A stretch of DNA of 64,000 nt, from assembly GCA_015258715.1 (NCBI GenBank), contig JABZHR010000002.1, positions 117,713 through 181,712 of the forward strand, written 5' to 3'. Origin of the DNA: Atopobium sp. (GTDB lineage: Bacteria > Actinomycetota > Coriobacteriia > Coriobacteriales > Atopobiaceae). Below the pieces are notes generated by a model. The model had not been told where the DNA came from. It ran no database searches and saw only the letters and a program-made list of their open reading frames with translations. Position numbers and translations under genes: made by a program. This document shows, one piece after another, positions 1 to 8,091 of the stretch. Position 1 is the stretch's first letter, and each line of letters opens with the position of its first letter.

Positions 1-1115
1 TAGCGGGTTGTTCGCCAAAGAACCAAGACCCTAACTCCATCTACGTTGGCGTGATGGGCCCATTCACCGGCGACGTTGCTCAGTATGGCCTTGCTGTGCG
101 AAGTGGCGTTCTTTTGTACCTCAAGGAGTTCAACAAGAAGGGTGGCGTTAACGGACGCCAGATTGTCCCTATTGTTGAAGACGAGAAGGGCGATTCAACT
201 GAGGCCATTCTTGTCTATAACAAGCTTCTTGACGAGAATGTCTGTGCAATTCTTGGAGACGTTACCTCAACGCCTACCATTGCACTGGCACAGAAATCGG
301 TACTGGACAACATCCCCTGTGTAACCGCATCCGCTACCGCCGAAGATGTTGTAGCGCATGGCCACAACATGTTCCGCGCTACCGTAACTGACCCGTTCCA
401 GGGCGTTGTTCTTGCAGAGTTTGCTAAAAAGCAGGGGTATCAGCGCGTAGGAACCATCTTTAACTCCGGCGGCGATTACGAGATTGGCGTTAATAACGCA
501 TTTGTTCAGAGGGCTCGTGAGTTGGGTGTTGAGGTTGTATCTCAGCAAGGTTACCCAACAGGAGCCGTTGACTTTAACGCCCAGCTTACCAGCATTATTG
601 GACTTGATCCTGATGCTATCCTGGCACCAAATTATTACCAGGATAACGGTAAGATTGTGACGCAGGCTCGTCAGCTTGGCTGCAAGAAGCCTTTTATGGG
701 CGCAGATGGTTGGGCAGGCATCATTGGTGGCGAGCAGGACTATGCTTCTGCAGCTGACCTTGAAGGTTGCTTCTATTGCTCTGCATTTGTTGCTTCAAAC
801 CCAGATGAAAAAGTTCAGCATTTTGTTAAGGCTTACACCGAGGAATACGGCGAGGCTCCAACTAACTTCTGCTCTTTGGGCTATGATGCAGCAATGATTC
901 TTTGCTCTGCTCTTGCGGTTGCCGAGAAACGCGGCTATACCTACAACTCCAATGAGTATAGGCAGGCAATTATCGATGCTATTGCATCTGGTGTGGTCGA
1001 AGGTGTTACTGGCACCCTTTCATATCAGGGAACAGGTGACCCAGTGAAATCCACCTTGATTATTACCTTTAAAGATGGCAAAGAGTCCATCTATGACACG
1101 ATTAATCCTTCATAG
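1..1115 (+). CDS. livK: Branched-chain amino-acid ABC transporter, substrate-binding lipoprotein (5' end outside window)
   Basis: Periplasmic-binding-protein type I receptor that would capture Leu/Ile/Val outside the membrane and pass them to the LivHMGF complex encoded directly downstream. The frame is open from base 3 and reads Ala-Gly-Cys-Ser, a lipobox, so the cysteine at 9-11 is probably the lipidated N-terminus and only the signal peptide is missing from the window. An internal GTG at 51 is not the true start. Family features seen: VGVMGPFTGDVAQYG near the N-terminus, NKKGGVNGRQI, and GADGWAG about two thirds in. It is the first visible gene of a five-gene operon, 15 bp before livH. Specificity (Leu-type, or other amino acids or amides) cannot be told from sequence. 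Confidence 0.93.
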   Translation, partial: AGCSPKNQDPNSIYVGVMGPFTGDVAQYGLAVRSGVLLYLKEFNKKGGVNGRQIVPIVEDEKGDSTEAILVYNKLLDENVCAILGDVTSTPTIALAQKSVLDNIPCVTASATAEDVVAHGHNMFRATVTDPFQGVVLAEFAKKQGYQRVGTIFNSGGDYEIGVNNAFVQRARELGVEVVSQQGYPTGAVDFNAQLTSIIGLDPDAILAPNYYQDNGKIVTQARQLGCKKPFMGADGWAGIIGGEQDYASAADLEGCFYCSAFVASNPDEKVQHFVKAYTEEYGEAPTNFCSLGYDAAMILCSALAVAEKRGYTYNSNEYRQAIIDAIASGVVEGVTGTLSYQGTGDPVKSTLIITFKDGKESIYDTINPS

Positions 1116-1130
1116 AAAAGAGAGCCTCAG

Positions 1131-2003
1131 ATGTTTTTAACTCAGGTGCTCAATGGACTTCAATTGGGCAGTATTTACGCACTGGTGGCGCTTGGTTACA
1201 CAATGGTGTACGGCATCATCTTGCTTCTTAACTTTGCGCATGGTGACATCATCATGTTTGGTTCCTACGTTGCATGGATTGCCCTCGTTCAGCTTGGACT
1301 CAATCCTGCAATTGCTGTTCTTCTCGCCGTCTTTGGCTGTGTTGTACTGGGCGTTCTTATTGATAAGGTTGCTTATGCGCCACTCAGAGAGGCTCCAAGA
1401 CTTTCTATTCTGATTACGGCAATTGGCGTTTCTTATCTACTTGAGAACGGCGTTCAGCTGCTTCTTGGTGCTGACGCTAAGGTTGTTCCAAGCATCATTG
1501 ACCTGGGTACTGTTCAGGTATTTGGATCAACACTTTCTGGCACCGCTCTTCTGACCGTTGCTGTCACCATTGTGGCAACCGTTGTTCTGACCCTTTTGGT
1601 TCAGAAGACTCGTCTTGGTAAGGCAATGCGCGCCGTTTCCGAGGACATGGGCGCAGCTCGTCTGATGGGCGTCAACGTCAACAGCACCATTAGCTTTACC
1701 TTTGCAGTTGGTTCTGCGCTGGCAGGTATTGCAGCTATTCTGTACTCCATGGCATATCAGCAGGTTTCTCCAACCATGGGCGTTATGCTAGGCACTAAGG
1801 CGTTTGTCGCAGCAGTTCTTGGCGGCATTGGCTCCATTCCAGGCGCTGTTATTGGTGGCCTTATTGTTGGCTTCTCCGAGGTCTTTGTTGCTGCCTTTGG
1901 CCTGTCTGTCTGGCAGGACGCGGTAGTCTTCTTACTCTTGATTCTTGTTCTTGTTGTCAAACCAACTGGCCTGCTTGGTCGACCAGTTACCGAGAAAGTG
2001 TAA
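1131..2003 (+). CDS. livH: Branched-chain amino-acid ABC transporter permease LivH
   Basis: Integral membrane subunit (290 aa) that with LivM forms the channel of the branched-chain amino-acid importer. The sequence is hydrophobic throughout, with about eight predicted helices. It has the family pattern GLQLGSIYALVALGYTMVYG at the N-terminus, NFAHGDIIMFG next, and the EAA-like loop AVLGGIGSIPGAVIGG near residues 228-243. It starts 15 bp after livK and ends with TAA at 2001-2003, whose bases lead into the AAGGAGG ribosome site of livM, so the two are tightly coupled. Confidence 0.95.
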   Translation: MFLTQVLNGLQLGSIYALVALGYTMVYGIILLLNFAHGDIIMFGSYVAWIALVQLGLNPAIAVLLAVFGCVVLGVLIDKVAYAPLREAPRLSILITAIGVSYLLENGVQLLLGADAKVVPSIIDLGTVQVFGSTLSGTALLTVAVTIVATVVLTLLVQKTRLGKAMRAVSEDMGAARLMGVNVNSTISFTFAVGSALAGIAAILYSMAYQQVSPTMGVMLGTKAFVAAVLGGIGSIPGAVIGGLIVGFSEVFVAAFGLSVWQDAVVFLLLILVLVVKPTGLLGRPVTEKV

Positions 2004-2013
2004 GGAGGCTCAC

Positions 2014-3231
2014 ATGACTAAAATGTATCCACGCGATAACAACCACAACCCAGTAATTGTCACTGGTTTTGGTGGAAAAGATGGTCAGCGTCGTGAGCTT
2101 ACTATGCCTGCTCGCTATGCCATCAATGCAATTCTTGTTGCACTCTTTGTCTTTGGCGGAAACTTCCTGGTAGGAGAGGGTCTTATTTCTCGCTATCAGA
2201 CCGTTGTTTTTGAGCAAATCGGCGTTTATGTTCTGATGACCGTTTCTCTGAACATTGTTACCGGATATCTTGGACAGCTCCCTCTGGGTCACGCTGGTTT
2301 CATGTCCATTGGTGGTTATGCCTGCGCAATCTTTATTATTCGCATGATGCCACTCTTTGGACTGGACGCTCAATCCATGGCTTCCGGCTCTACGCCAGCA
2401 GTAATTCTCTTTGTTGTTGGCCTTTTGTTCGGCGGTATTTGCGCTGCTCTTATGGGTGTGGTTATTGGTATTCCAGCACTTCGTCTTCGTGGTGATTACC
2501 TGGCCATCATTACCCTGGGCTTTGCAGAGATCATCCGCGTTGTCCTGGTTAACATTGACTCCGCTCTTGGATTCAAGCTTACTGGTGGCGCATCTGGTCT
2601 CACGGGTATTCCTGCATATACGGGTTACCTGAACACAGCAATTGTTGTCTCTCTTGCTATTTTTGCTATTCATACTCTTATGAAGTCTAGGCATGGACGC
2701 GCTATTCTCGCCATTCGCGATAACGAGATTGCAGCAGAGGCATCAGGCGTTAACACCACGTACTACAAGACTTTGGCTTTTGTTTTCTCCGCATTCCTTG
2801 CTGGCATTGCCGGTGGTCTTTACGCAGGCTGCATTGGCGTTATGGCACCAGCCAAGTTTGGCTTCATGAAGTCTGTTGAGATTCTGGTTATGGTTGTTCT
2901 GGGCGGCATGGGTTCTATGTTTGGTTCCGTTGTGTCCGCAACAGTCCTGACGGTGCTCCCAGAGGCTCTACGTGCCTTTGCTGACTACCGTATGGTCGCT
3001 TACGCAATCGTTTTGATTCTGGTCATGATCTTTAGGCCAGAGGGTCTGTTTGGCTCGTATGACTTCTCACTGTCTCGCATCGTTGAGCGAGTCATGAACA
3101 GGGATTTCCCTTGGAACAAGGATGACTCGGATGAGCAGGCGGGCGTACAGGTCAACGCGCAGGCGGGTGTTCAGGCAGACGTGCAGGCAGACGTGCAGGC
3201 AGAAGCCTCAACTGATTCGAAGGAGGCGTAA
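2014..3231 (+). CDS. livM: Branched-chain amino-acid ABC transporter permease LivM
   Basis: Second membrane subunit (405 aa) of the Liv importer. The ATG at 2014 is chosen because AAGGAGG lies at 2002-2008; the open frame upstream (from 1945) only overlaps livH. Family features: SLNIVTGYLGQLPLGHAGFM, the loop AIRDNEIAAEASGVN near residues 230-245, and VLGGMGSMFGS near 300. The hydrophobic core ends around residue 365. After that comes an unusual polar tail with a run of Val-Gln-Ala/Asp units (DNA 3136-3203, e.g. GVQADVQADVQAEA) before the stop. The tail is not part of the family core and looks like a small tandem-repeat expansion. Confidence 0.94.
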   Translation: MTKMYPRDNNHNPVIVTGFGGKDGQRRELTMPARYAINAILVALFVFGGNFLVGEGLISRYQTVVFEQIGVYVLMTVSLNIVTGYLGQLPLGHAGFMSIGGYACAIFIIRMMPLFGLDAQSMASGSTPAVILFVVGLLFGGICAALMGVVIGIPALRLRGDYLAIITLGFAEIIRVVLVNIDSALGFKLTGGASGLTGIPAYTGYLNTAIVVSLAIFAIHTLMKSRHGRAILAIRDNEIAAEASGVNTTYYKTLAFVFSAFLAGIAGGLYAGCIGVMAPAKFGFMKSVEILVMVVLGGMGSMFGSVVSATVLTVLPEALRAFADYRMVAYAIVLILVMIFRPEGLFGSYDFSLSRIVERVMNRDFPWNKDDSDEQAGVQVNAQAGVQADVQADVQAEASTDSKEA

Positions 3232-3236
3232 GAGCG

Positions 3237-4082
3237 ATGGCAACTAAAAACACTACAAAACTTATCAGGCAAGAGTCTCCTAACCTCATTCCTGAGCGAG
3301 ACCTTGGTGCAATTCCAGTTCTTCAGGCTGAGCACTTGGGCATTGACTTTGGTGGCTTGACTGCTGTTAATGACTTCAACATCGCTCTTGGTCCTACCGA
3401 GATTTCTGGCATTATCGGCCCTAACGGTGCAGGTAAAACAACTGTCTTCAACCTGCTCACCAACGTCTACAAGCCAACCCGTGGTACCGTAATGATTGAC
3501 GGCTACGACCTTGCTGGTAAAAGCGTTGTTGAAGCAAATCATATGGGTATTGCTCGCACCTTCCAGAACATTCGCCTGTTCAACAACATGACTGTTATGG
3601 AGAACATCCAGGTTGGCCAGGGCAGCCACATGACGTCTCATTTCTTTGAGGACGTCCTTCGTCTTCCAGCTCACTGGAAGCAGGAGAAAGAGAGCGCCGA
3701 TAACGCTCGAGAGCTGCTTCGCATTTTTGGCATGGAGAACCTTGCAAATACCCTTGCTGGCAACCTGCCTTATGGTGCTCAGCGCAAACTTGAGATTCTT
3801 CGTGCTCTGGCAACTCAACCAAAGATTTTGCTCCTCGATGAGCCGGCTGCAGGTATGAACCCAGCAGAGACCGACGAGCTTATGGATAATGTCCTTAAGA
3901 TTCGTGACGACTTCAAGATTGCTGTTCTTCTTATCGAGCATGATATGAAGTTTGTTATGGGTATCTGCGAGGGTTTGGCCGTTCTTGACCACGGCAACAT
4001 TATTGCAAAGGGAACGCCAGAAGAGGTTCAGAATAACCCTCGCGTTATCGAGGCATATCTTGGAAAGCAGGAGGTGCGCTAA
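3237..4082 (+). CDS. livG: Branched-chain amino-acid ABC transporter ATPase LivG
   Basis: Cytoplasmic ATPase (281 aa) that powers the Liv importer. Walker A GPNGAGKTT is at about residues 61-69, the signature reads LPYGAQRKLE (the LivG family often has a modified LSGGQ), Walker B is ILLLDEP near residue 195, and the switch histidine is in LLIEHDMKFVM. About 30 extra residues precede the usual start of the domain. The start ATG at 3237 lies 5 bp after livM, and the stop TAA at 4080-4082 shares its last base with the livF start (TAATG), indicating translational coupling. Confidence 0.95.
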   Translation: MATKNTTKLIRQESPNLIPERDLGAIPVLQAEHLGIDFGGLTAVNDFNIALGPTEISGIIGPNGAGKTTVFNLLTNVYKPTRGTVMIDGYDLAGKSVVEANHMGIARTFQNIRLFNNMTVMENIQVGQGSHMTSHFFEDVLRLPAHWKQEKESADNARELLRIFGMENLANTLAGNLPYGAQRKLEILRALATQPKILLLDEPAAGMNPAETDELMDNVLKIRDDFKIAVLLIEHDMKFVMGICEGLAVLDHGNIIAKGTPEEVQNNPRVIEAYLGKQEVR

Positions 4083-4831
4083 TGGCCGCTGAAACTACAA
4101 ACATCCAGGCAGTTGGCGCTGGGAAAACCCTGCTATCCGTCAAGGACCTTAACGTTTCTTACGGTGCAATCCACGCAGTTCAGGGTATCTCTTTTGACAT
4201 CCACGAGGGTGAGATCGTCACTCTTATTGGCGCAAACGGCGCAGGTAAATCAACTACACTGAACACCATTGCTGGTCTGGTAAAGCCTGACTCTGGCACC
4301 ATCACCCTTGACGAGAAAAACCTTGTAGGCCAGCGCGCACACAAGATTGTTGAGGCTGGCCTGGCATTGTGCCCTGAGGGCCGCCGTGTGTTTTCTCGCA
4401 TGAGTGTTGCCGAAAACCTCGAGATGGGCGGCTATACTCAGCCTGATTCCCAGAATGCAAAGACCGTCAAGATGGTCTACGAGCATTTCCCACGTCTTCG
4501 TGAGCGCAAGAATCAGCTGGCAGGAACGCTGTCTGGTGGCGAGCAGCAGATGCTTGCCATGGGTCGCGCTCTGATGAGCAGGCCAAAGCTTTTGATGCTT
4601 GACGAGCCTTCCATGGGTTTGGCTCCTATCCTAATCGAGGAGATCTTCCAGATCATTCGCCAGCTAGGCGATGCAGGAACCACCATTTTGCTGGTCGAGC
4701 AGAACGCTAACATGGCACTTAAGGTTGCTGACCGCGCATACGTTCTTGAGCTTGGCAAGGTTGCTAAGCACGGAACTGGCCAGGAGCTTCTCCACGACGA
4801 TGACGTTCGTAAGGCTTACCTCGGCGCATAA
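4082..4831 (+). CDS. livF: Branched-chain amino-acid ABC transporter ATPase LivF
   Basis: Second cytoplasmic ATPase (249 aa) of the Liv importer; LivG and LivF normally work as a heterodimer. Walker A GANGAGKSTT is at residues 50-59, signature LSGGEQQMLAMGRAL near 148, Walker B LLMLDEPSMGLAP near 170, and switch histidine replaced by Gln in LLVEQNANMAL as is normal for LivF. Last gene of the operon; a strong hairpin terminator follows at 4880-4916. Confidence 0.95.
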   Translation: MAAETTNIQAVGAGKTLLSVKDLNVSYGAIHAVQGISFDIHEGEIVTLIGANGAGKSTTLNTIAGLVKPDSGTITLDEKNLVGQRAHKIVEAGLALCPEGRRVFSRMSVAENLEMGGYTQPDSQNAKTVKMVYEHFPRLRERKNQLAGTLSGGEQQMLAMGRALMSRPKLLMLDEPSMGLAPILIEEIFQIIRQLGDAGTTILLVEQNANMALKVADRAYVLELGKVAKHGTGQELLHDDDVRKAYLGA

Positions 4832-4879
4832 CGGCGACTAATGGCAAATGTGCTTTGACGTCAACGTACCTTAAACGTT

Positions 4880-4916
4880 AACCCGGCTCCCACACAACGT
4901 AGGAGCCGGGTTTTGT
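4880..4916 (+). terminator. Rho-independent terminator of the liv operon
   Basis: An 11-bp perfect stem (AACCCGGCTCC at 4880-4890 with GGAGCCGGGTT at 4902-4912) is followed by TTTTGTTGT. Confidence 0.9.
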
Positions 4917-4919
4917 TGT

Positions 4920-5012
4920 CATGTCTGAACAGTTTGCCTAAAAAGCGCGCCATGTCTGAGCTATTTGCCTGTTTTTCTCGCCAAGTCTGAGCAAATTTAC
5001 TCAGACTTGATG
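4920..5012. repeat. Three degenerate 31-bp repeat units between liv and thrB
   Basis: Units begin at 4920, 4951 and 4982, exactly 31 bp apart. Each starts CATGTCTGA or CAAGTCTGA, followed by a T-rich GCCT segment. The third unit ends as a palindrome, CAAGTCTGAG at 4982-4991 with CTCAGACTTG at 5000-5009. No gene is seen in 4832-5251; this repeat tract, the one at 5061-5151 and two hairpins fill most of it. Confidence 0.7.
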
Positions 5013-5060
5013 TATTTTTCAGGCTCGCAAAGTTTGGAGCGGCGCAGCCTGTCTTCACGC

Positions 5061-5151
5061 GCCTGATTTCTTAAAAGAATCTGTAACTTTTGCCTAAATA
5101 CGTAAAAGAAACTGTGGATTTGCCTGATTTCATCAAAGAATCTGTGCCTCA
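5061..5151. repeat. Second set of three 30-31-bp degenerate repeats
   Basis: Units begin GCCTGATTTC or GCCTAAATAC at 5061, 5092 and 5122. Each contains AAAAGAAnCTGT or a close variant in the same place. The spacing (31 and 30 bp) matches the neighbouring set at 4920-5012, although the unit sequence differs. Confidence 0.65.
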
Positions 5152-5165
5152 AATACAGATTCTTT
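5135..5165. terminator. Hairpin, probably bidirectional terminator for thrB
   Basis: AAAGAATCTGT at 5135-5145 pairs with ACAGATTCTTT at 5155-5165 (11 bp, 9-base loop). A T-rich stretch follows on the plus strand. It lies about 90 bp past the thrB stop, which runs toward it on the minus strand. Confidence 0.6.
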
Positions 5166-5183
5166 ACACTTTTTAGGCGCACC

Positions 5184-5196
5184 TGGCGAGAAACCC
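5184..5196 (+). repeat. Dispersed 13-mer TGGCGAGAAACCC, copy 1
   Basis: Exact copy, 56 bp beyond the thrB stop codon. One of eight exact copies in the window (see 6463, 7626, 13696, 15168, 32870, 40064, 60670). Confidence 0.85.
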
Positions 5197-5251
5197 GTGT
5201 TGTCGCAGGCGTACTTGTTAGTACACGCATTGACCGCGCGCAGTTGTCACG

Positions 5252-6181
5252 TTAAATCTCGTCGAAAGTGTTGTGGTGCTCTTTTCCGTCGTCCAAGGTA
5301 AGGACGGTACCCAGAAGTGCTGGCTCAAGAATCTGAATCCAAAGATCGCCTCTGACCTGCTTTGCATTCTCGGCAACAGCGCGAGCTGTAACAGGGGAGT
5401 CGCAGATGGCAACCATGGTGGCACCTGAGCCCGAGATAACAAAGGCGCAAGCACGAGCAAGCTTTGCTACCTGCTTAAGCTCCTCGTAATCGGGGATGAG
5501 CTCCTTGCGATACGGTTCGTGAATCTTATCGTTGCAAGCTGCTGCCAACAGTCCGCCGTTTCCTGTTTCAAGTGCATGGGTAACAGCAACGGTACGACCC
5601 ATCTGATAAACGGCGGTCTGAAGAGAAATATTCTGCGGAACCACCTTGCGCGCGTCTTCGGTGTTGACCGTGTACGGCGGTGCAATTGCAACAAAAGAGA
5701 GGCCGCGGGCTACGAGCCTTCGAGTACAAATGGTATGACCGCCCTCAACAAATGACGAGGTCAGGCCACCATAAATTGCAGGAGCAACATTATCTGGATG
5801 GCCCTCAAAGTGGCAGGCAAAGTCGAGCGCACGCTCAGGATCCCAGCCACCATGAGACTCGGTCATCGCGGCTGCAATACCAGCAATTACGCAGGTAGAA
5901 CTTGAGCCAAGTCCACCAGAAAGCGGAATAGGCGAGTCGATAGTGATGTGCTTAGGAGTAGGCTCTTCGCCCAGCTTTTCGCAGGCTCGAACATAAGACG
6001 TCCAGACAAGGTTGTCGTCGTTTCTGAACTGCTCGGGGCAGCCGTCAATGATGAGCGTAGGAGATTCTCTAAACGTAATTTTTGCGCGCAGGTTAAACGC
6101 AAGACCCAGCGTATCGTAGCCGACGCCAATGTTTGCAGAGGTAGCAGGTACAGATACGGTCAAGATGGTGTTGTCGAGCAT
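5252..6181 (-). CDS. thrB: Homoserine kinase
   Basis: Phosphorylates homoserine with ATP to O-phosphohomoserine, the substrate of threonine synthase encoded 22 bp upstream in the same transcript. The 309-aa length is normal for GHMP-family homoserine kinases. Motifs: VPATSANIGVGYDTLGLA at the N-terminus, the GHMP phosphate loop PLSGGLGSSSTCVIAG near residues 88-103, and the C-terminal glycine-rich ISGSGATMVAI near 245. Soluble cytoplasmic enzyme. Second gene of a thrC-thrB minus-strand pair that is divergent from hom-lysC-asd, so the full aspartate-to-threonine route sits around one intergenic region. Confidence 0.96.
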   Translation of the reverse strand: MLDNTILTVSVPATSANIGVGYDTLGLAFNLRAKITFRESPTLIIDGCPEQFRNDDNLVWTSYVRACEKLGEEPTPKHITIDSPIPLSGGLGSSSTCVIAGIAAAMTESHGGWDPERALDFACHFEGHPDNVAPAIYGGLTSSFVEGGHTICTRRLVARGLSFVAIAPPYTVNTEDARKVVPQNISLQTAVYQMGRTVAVTHALETGNGGLLAAACNDKIHEPYRKELIPDYEELKQVAKLARACAFVISGSGATMVAICDSPVTARAVAENAKQVRGDLWIQILEPALLGTVLTLDDGKEHHNTFDEI

Positions 6182-6203
6182 GTAGAACCTGCTTTCTCAG
6201 AGT

Positions 6204-7748
6204 CTAACAAGCAAAAATACGCCCGCATGCTTCGGAAACGTACGAAGCAAGCTGTTCCTTCTCGCGAACGTCAGTATGAATGATAACGTTATCATTCAGC
6301 GATGAAAGCTGGATTGGCGGATTAGTGCCCGTGATTTCGGCGAGCGTATGCATGCACGCAAAGTCGTCCAGGCCAGCGGTCGAGTGGCCCAGCGCGGCAA
6401 GCACGTCGGACGAGAACTTATACGGGCTAGCAGTAGACAGACAAACGCGCACGTTACCCGCCTGGCGAGAAACCCTGTCAAGCACGTGCTTTGCGACGGC
6501 TGTGTGAGGGTCAATCAGCACACGACAATTCTCCCAGGTAGAACGGATAGTCTCACGCGTCTGAGCGTCGGTTGCAAAGCCGGCATCAAAGGTTTCGCGG
6601 ATGGTGTCCATCACCTGAGCAGGAACCGTGTAGATACCCTTGGTTACCAGCTGGTTCATCAGATAGCTGACAAGCTCGGTGTCTTTGCCAGATGCAAGAT
6701 AGAGGAGTCGTTCAAGGTTTGATGAAACCAGAATGTCCATCGATGGAGAAATGGTCTTTTCAAATGCACGCCTACGATCGTAGATACCTGTCTCCAAGAA
6801 ATCAGTCAGCACCTTATTGCTGTTAGAAGCTACAATGAGGCGCTCAACAGGAAGTCCCATCTCTTTTGCAAAGTAACCTGCGAGAACGTCACCAAAGTTG
6901 CCGGTTGGCACGCAGAAAGTAACTTTTTGACCCTGGGTGATGGCGCCCTTGGCAACAAGCTGGGCATATGCGTCAAAGTAATAGGTTACCTGTGGGGCCA
7001 AACGACCAATATTGATGGAGTTTGCGCTGGAAAGTACCGTGCCCTTACCGGCCAACTCATGCGCCAACTCCTTGTTAGCAAAGATTGCTTTAGCGGCGTT
7101 TTGAGCGTCGTCAAAGTTTCCCTTAACAGCGCAAACAGCTACGTTAGAGCCTTTTTGAGTCACCATCTGCAGGCGTTGAATATCAGAAACCTTGCCTTCA
7201 GGGTAAAAGACGGTGATGCCCATGCCGGGTACGTCTTTGAAGCCCTCAAGTGCAGCTTTGCCAGTGTCGCCAGAAGTTGCGGTCACAATCATGATGCTCT
7301 TGCCGGCGGTGGCAACCGCGCCCGCAGTGCCTGCAGCGTCGACAGCGCCCGCCGCGTCTGCGTCCTCGCGAGCAACACTCATCAGGCGGGGGAGCATCTG
7401 AAGCGCAACGTCTTTGAAAGCCGACGTTGGACCATGGAAGAGCTCAAGCAGCCAGTCTTCTCCGATAGCAGAAACAGGCGTGATAGCCTGGGTGTCCCAC
7501 TGAGAGCCATACGCGCCCTCAATACAGCGAGTCAGCTCTTCAGCAGAGTAGTCGTCCAGCAGAGCAGAAAGCACATCGAAAGCAGTAGCTTTAAAGCCCT
7601 GAGAACAAACCTTTGCAAGATCGAGGGGTTTCTCGCCAATTGAATCTTGGATATAAAGGCCGCCGTCGGGAGCAATTCCCTGCAAAATGGCTTGTTTAGC
7701 CAAGACGGTATGGTCAGAGCTTCTTGTGCTGTGATATGCGACGGCCAT
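6204..7748 (-). CDS. thrC: Threonine synthase
   Basis: PLP enzyme that converts O-phosphohomoserine to threonine. It is 514 aa, the long form also seen in yeast and enterobacteria. The PLP lysine is Lys112 in HGPTSAFKDVALQ, and the phosphate-binding turn is TSGDTGKAAL. Near residues 130-150 lies an Ala/Gly-rich segment (DAAGAVDAAGTAGAVATAG) encoded by G+C-rich repetitive DNA, which appears to be a low-complexity insertion in a loop. Two exact copies of the dispersed 13-mer fall inside the gene (6463-6475 and 7626-7638), read in different frames as RVSR and GEKP. No terminator separates it from thrB. Confidence 0.95.
   Translation of the reverse strand: MAVAYHSTRSSDHTVLAKQAILQGIAPDGGLYIQDSIGEKPLDLAKVCSQGFKATAFDVLSALLDDYSAEELTRCIEGAYGSQWDTQAITPVSAIGEDWLLELFHGPTSAFKDVALQMLPRLMSVAREDADAAGAVDAAGTAGAVATAGKSIMIVTATSGDTGKAALEGFKDVPGMGITVFYPEGKVSDIQRLQMVTQKGSNVAVCAVKGNFDDAQNAAKAIFANKELAHELAGKGTVLSSANSINIGRLAPQVTYYFDAYAQLVAKGAITQGQKVTFCVPTGNFGDVLAGYFAKEMGLPVERLIVASNSNKVLTDFLETGIYDRRRAFEKTISPSMDILVSSNLERLLYLASGKDTELVSYLMNQLVTKGIYTVPAQVMDTIRETFDAGFATDAQTRETIRSTWENCRVLIDPHTAVAKHVLDRVSRQAGNVRVCLSTASPYKFSSDVLAALGHSTAGLDDFACMHTLAEITGTNPPIQLSSLNDNVIIHTDVREKEQLASYVSEACGRIFAC
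6463..6475 (+). repeat. Dispersed 13-mer TGGCGAGAAACCC, copy 2 (inside thrC)
   Basis: Exact copy inside thrC; on the coding strand it reads GGGTTTCTCGCCA and encodes part of Arg-Val-Ser-Arg-Gln. Confidence 0.85.
7626..7638 (-). repeat. Dispersed 13-mer TGGCGAGAAACCC, copy 3 (inside thrC)
   Basis: Exact copy inside thrC in the opposite orientation to copy 2; on the coding strand it encodes Gly-Glu-Lys-Pro. Confidence 0.85.
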
Positions 7749-7783
7749 GAAACCACCAATCTTTAGAACGTGTCACGTGTTGT

Positions 7784-7861
7784 GCGTCTCGCGTGTTGTG
7801 CGCGTGCAAATTGCGCGTCTCGCGTGTTGTGCGCGTGCAAATTGCGCGTCTCGCGTGTTGC
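7784..7861. repeat. 31-bp tandem repeat upstream of thrC
   Basis: Two perfect 31-bp units (7784-7814, 7815-7845), each starting GCGTCTCGCGTGTTGTGCGC, plus a partial third to 7861. The unit is G+C-rich and full of CGCG/GTGC steps. It lies directly upstream of the thrC start, in what should be its 5' untranslated region. Confidence 0.9.
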
Positions 7862-7999
7862 GTTTCTATTATTTTAACAGTGAGAAGTAAATGTCGCTTG
7901 TAACATAGAATTGTTCATAGCATTATGAAGACGAGAAAAACTGTCGATTAGATTCTGTCTAGGTTTTTGGTAGTTTTTGTCTATGAGATTGTTATCAGT

Positions 8000-8076
8000 G
8001 CAGTCACCTTTGCGTGCGGTTGTCCTTGCTCTGCAATTAGCCTTGCAGGTAATCGGTTTTCTCGCAAAGTGACTGC
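8000..8076 (+). promoter_or_regulatory. Structured leader directly before hom
   Basis: GCAGTCACCTTTGCG at 8000-8014 pairs with CGCAAAGTGACTGC at 8063-8076 (14 pairs, one bulged C). Inside, CTGCAA at 8031-8036 pairs with TTGCAG at 8043-8048. The outer stem closes just before the ribosome site TTTGGAGTT and the ATG at 8092, so the fold could control translation of hom. No known riboswitch class was recognised. The rest of 7749-8091 holds the 31-bp tandem repeat and the divergent promoters, with no gene. Confidence 0.6.
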
Positions 8077-8091
8077 TAGATTTGGAGTTAT

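Noticed and set aside
4920..5151. CRISPR-like array (31-bp period)
   Set aside because: Units are too different from each other, there are no unique spacers between constant repeats, and no cas genes are present.
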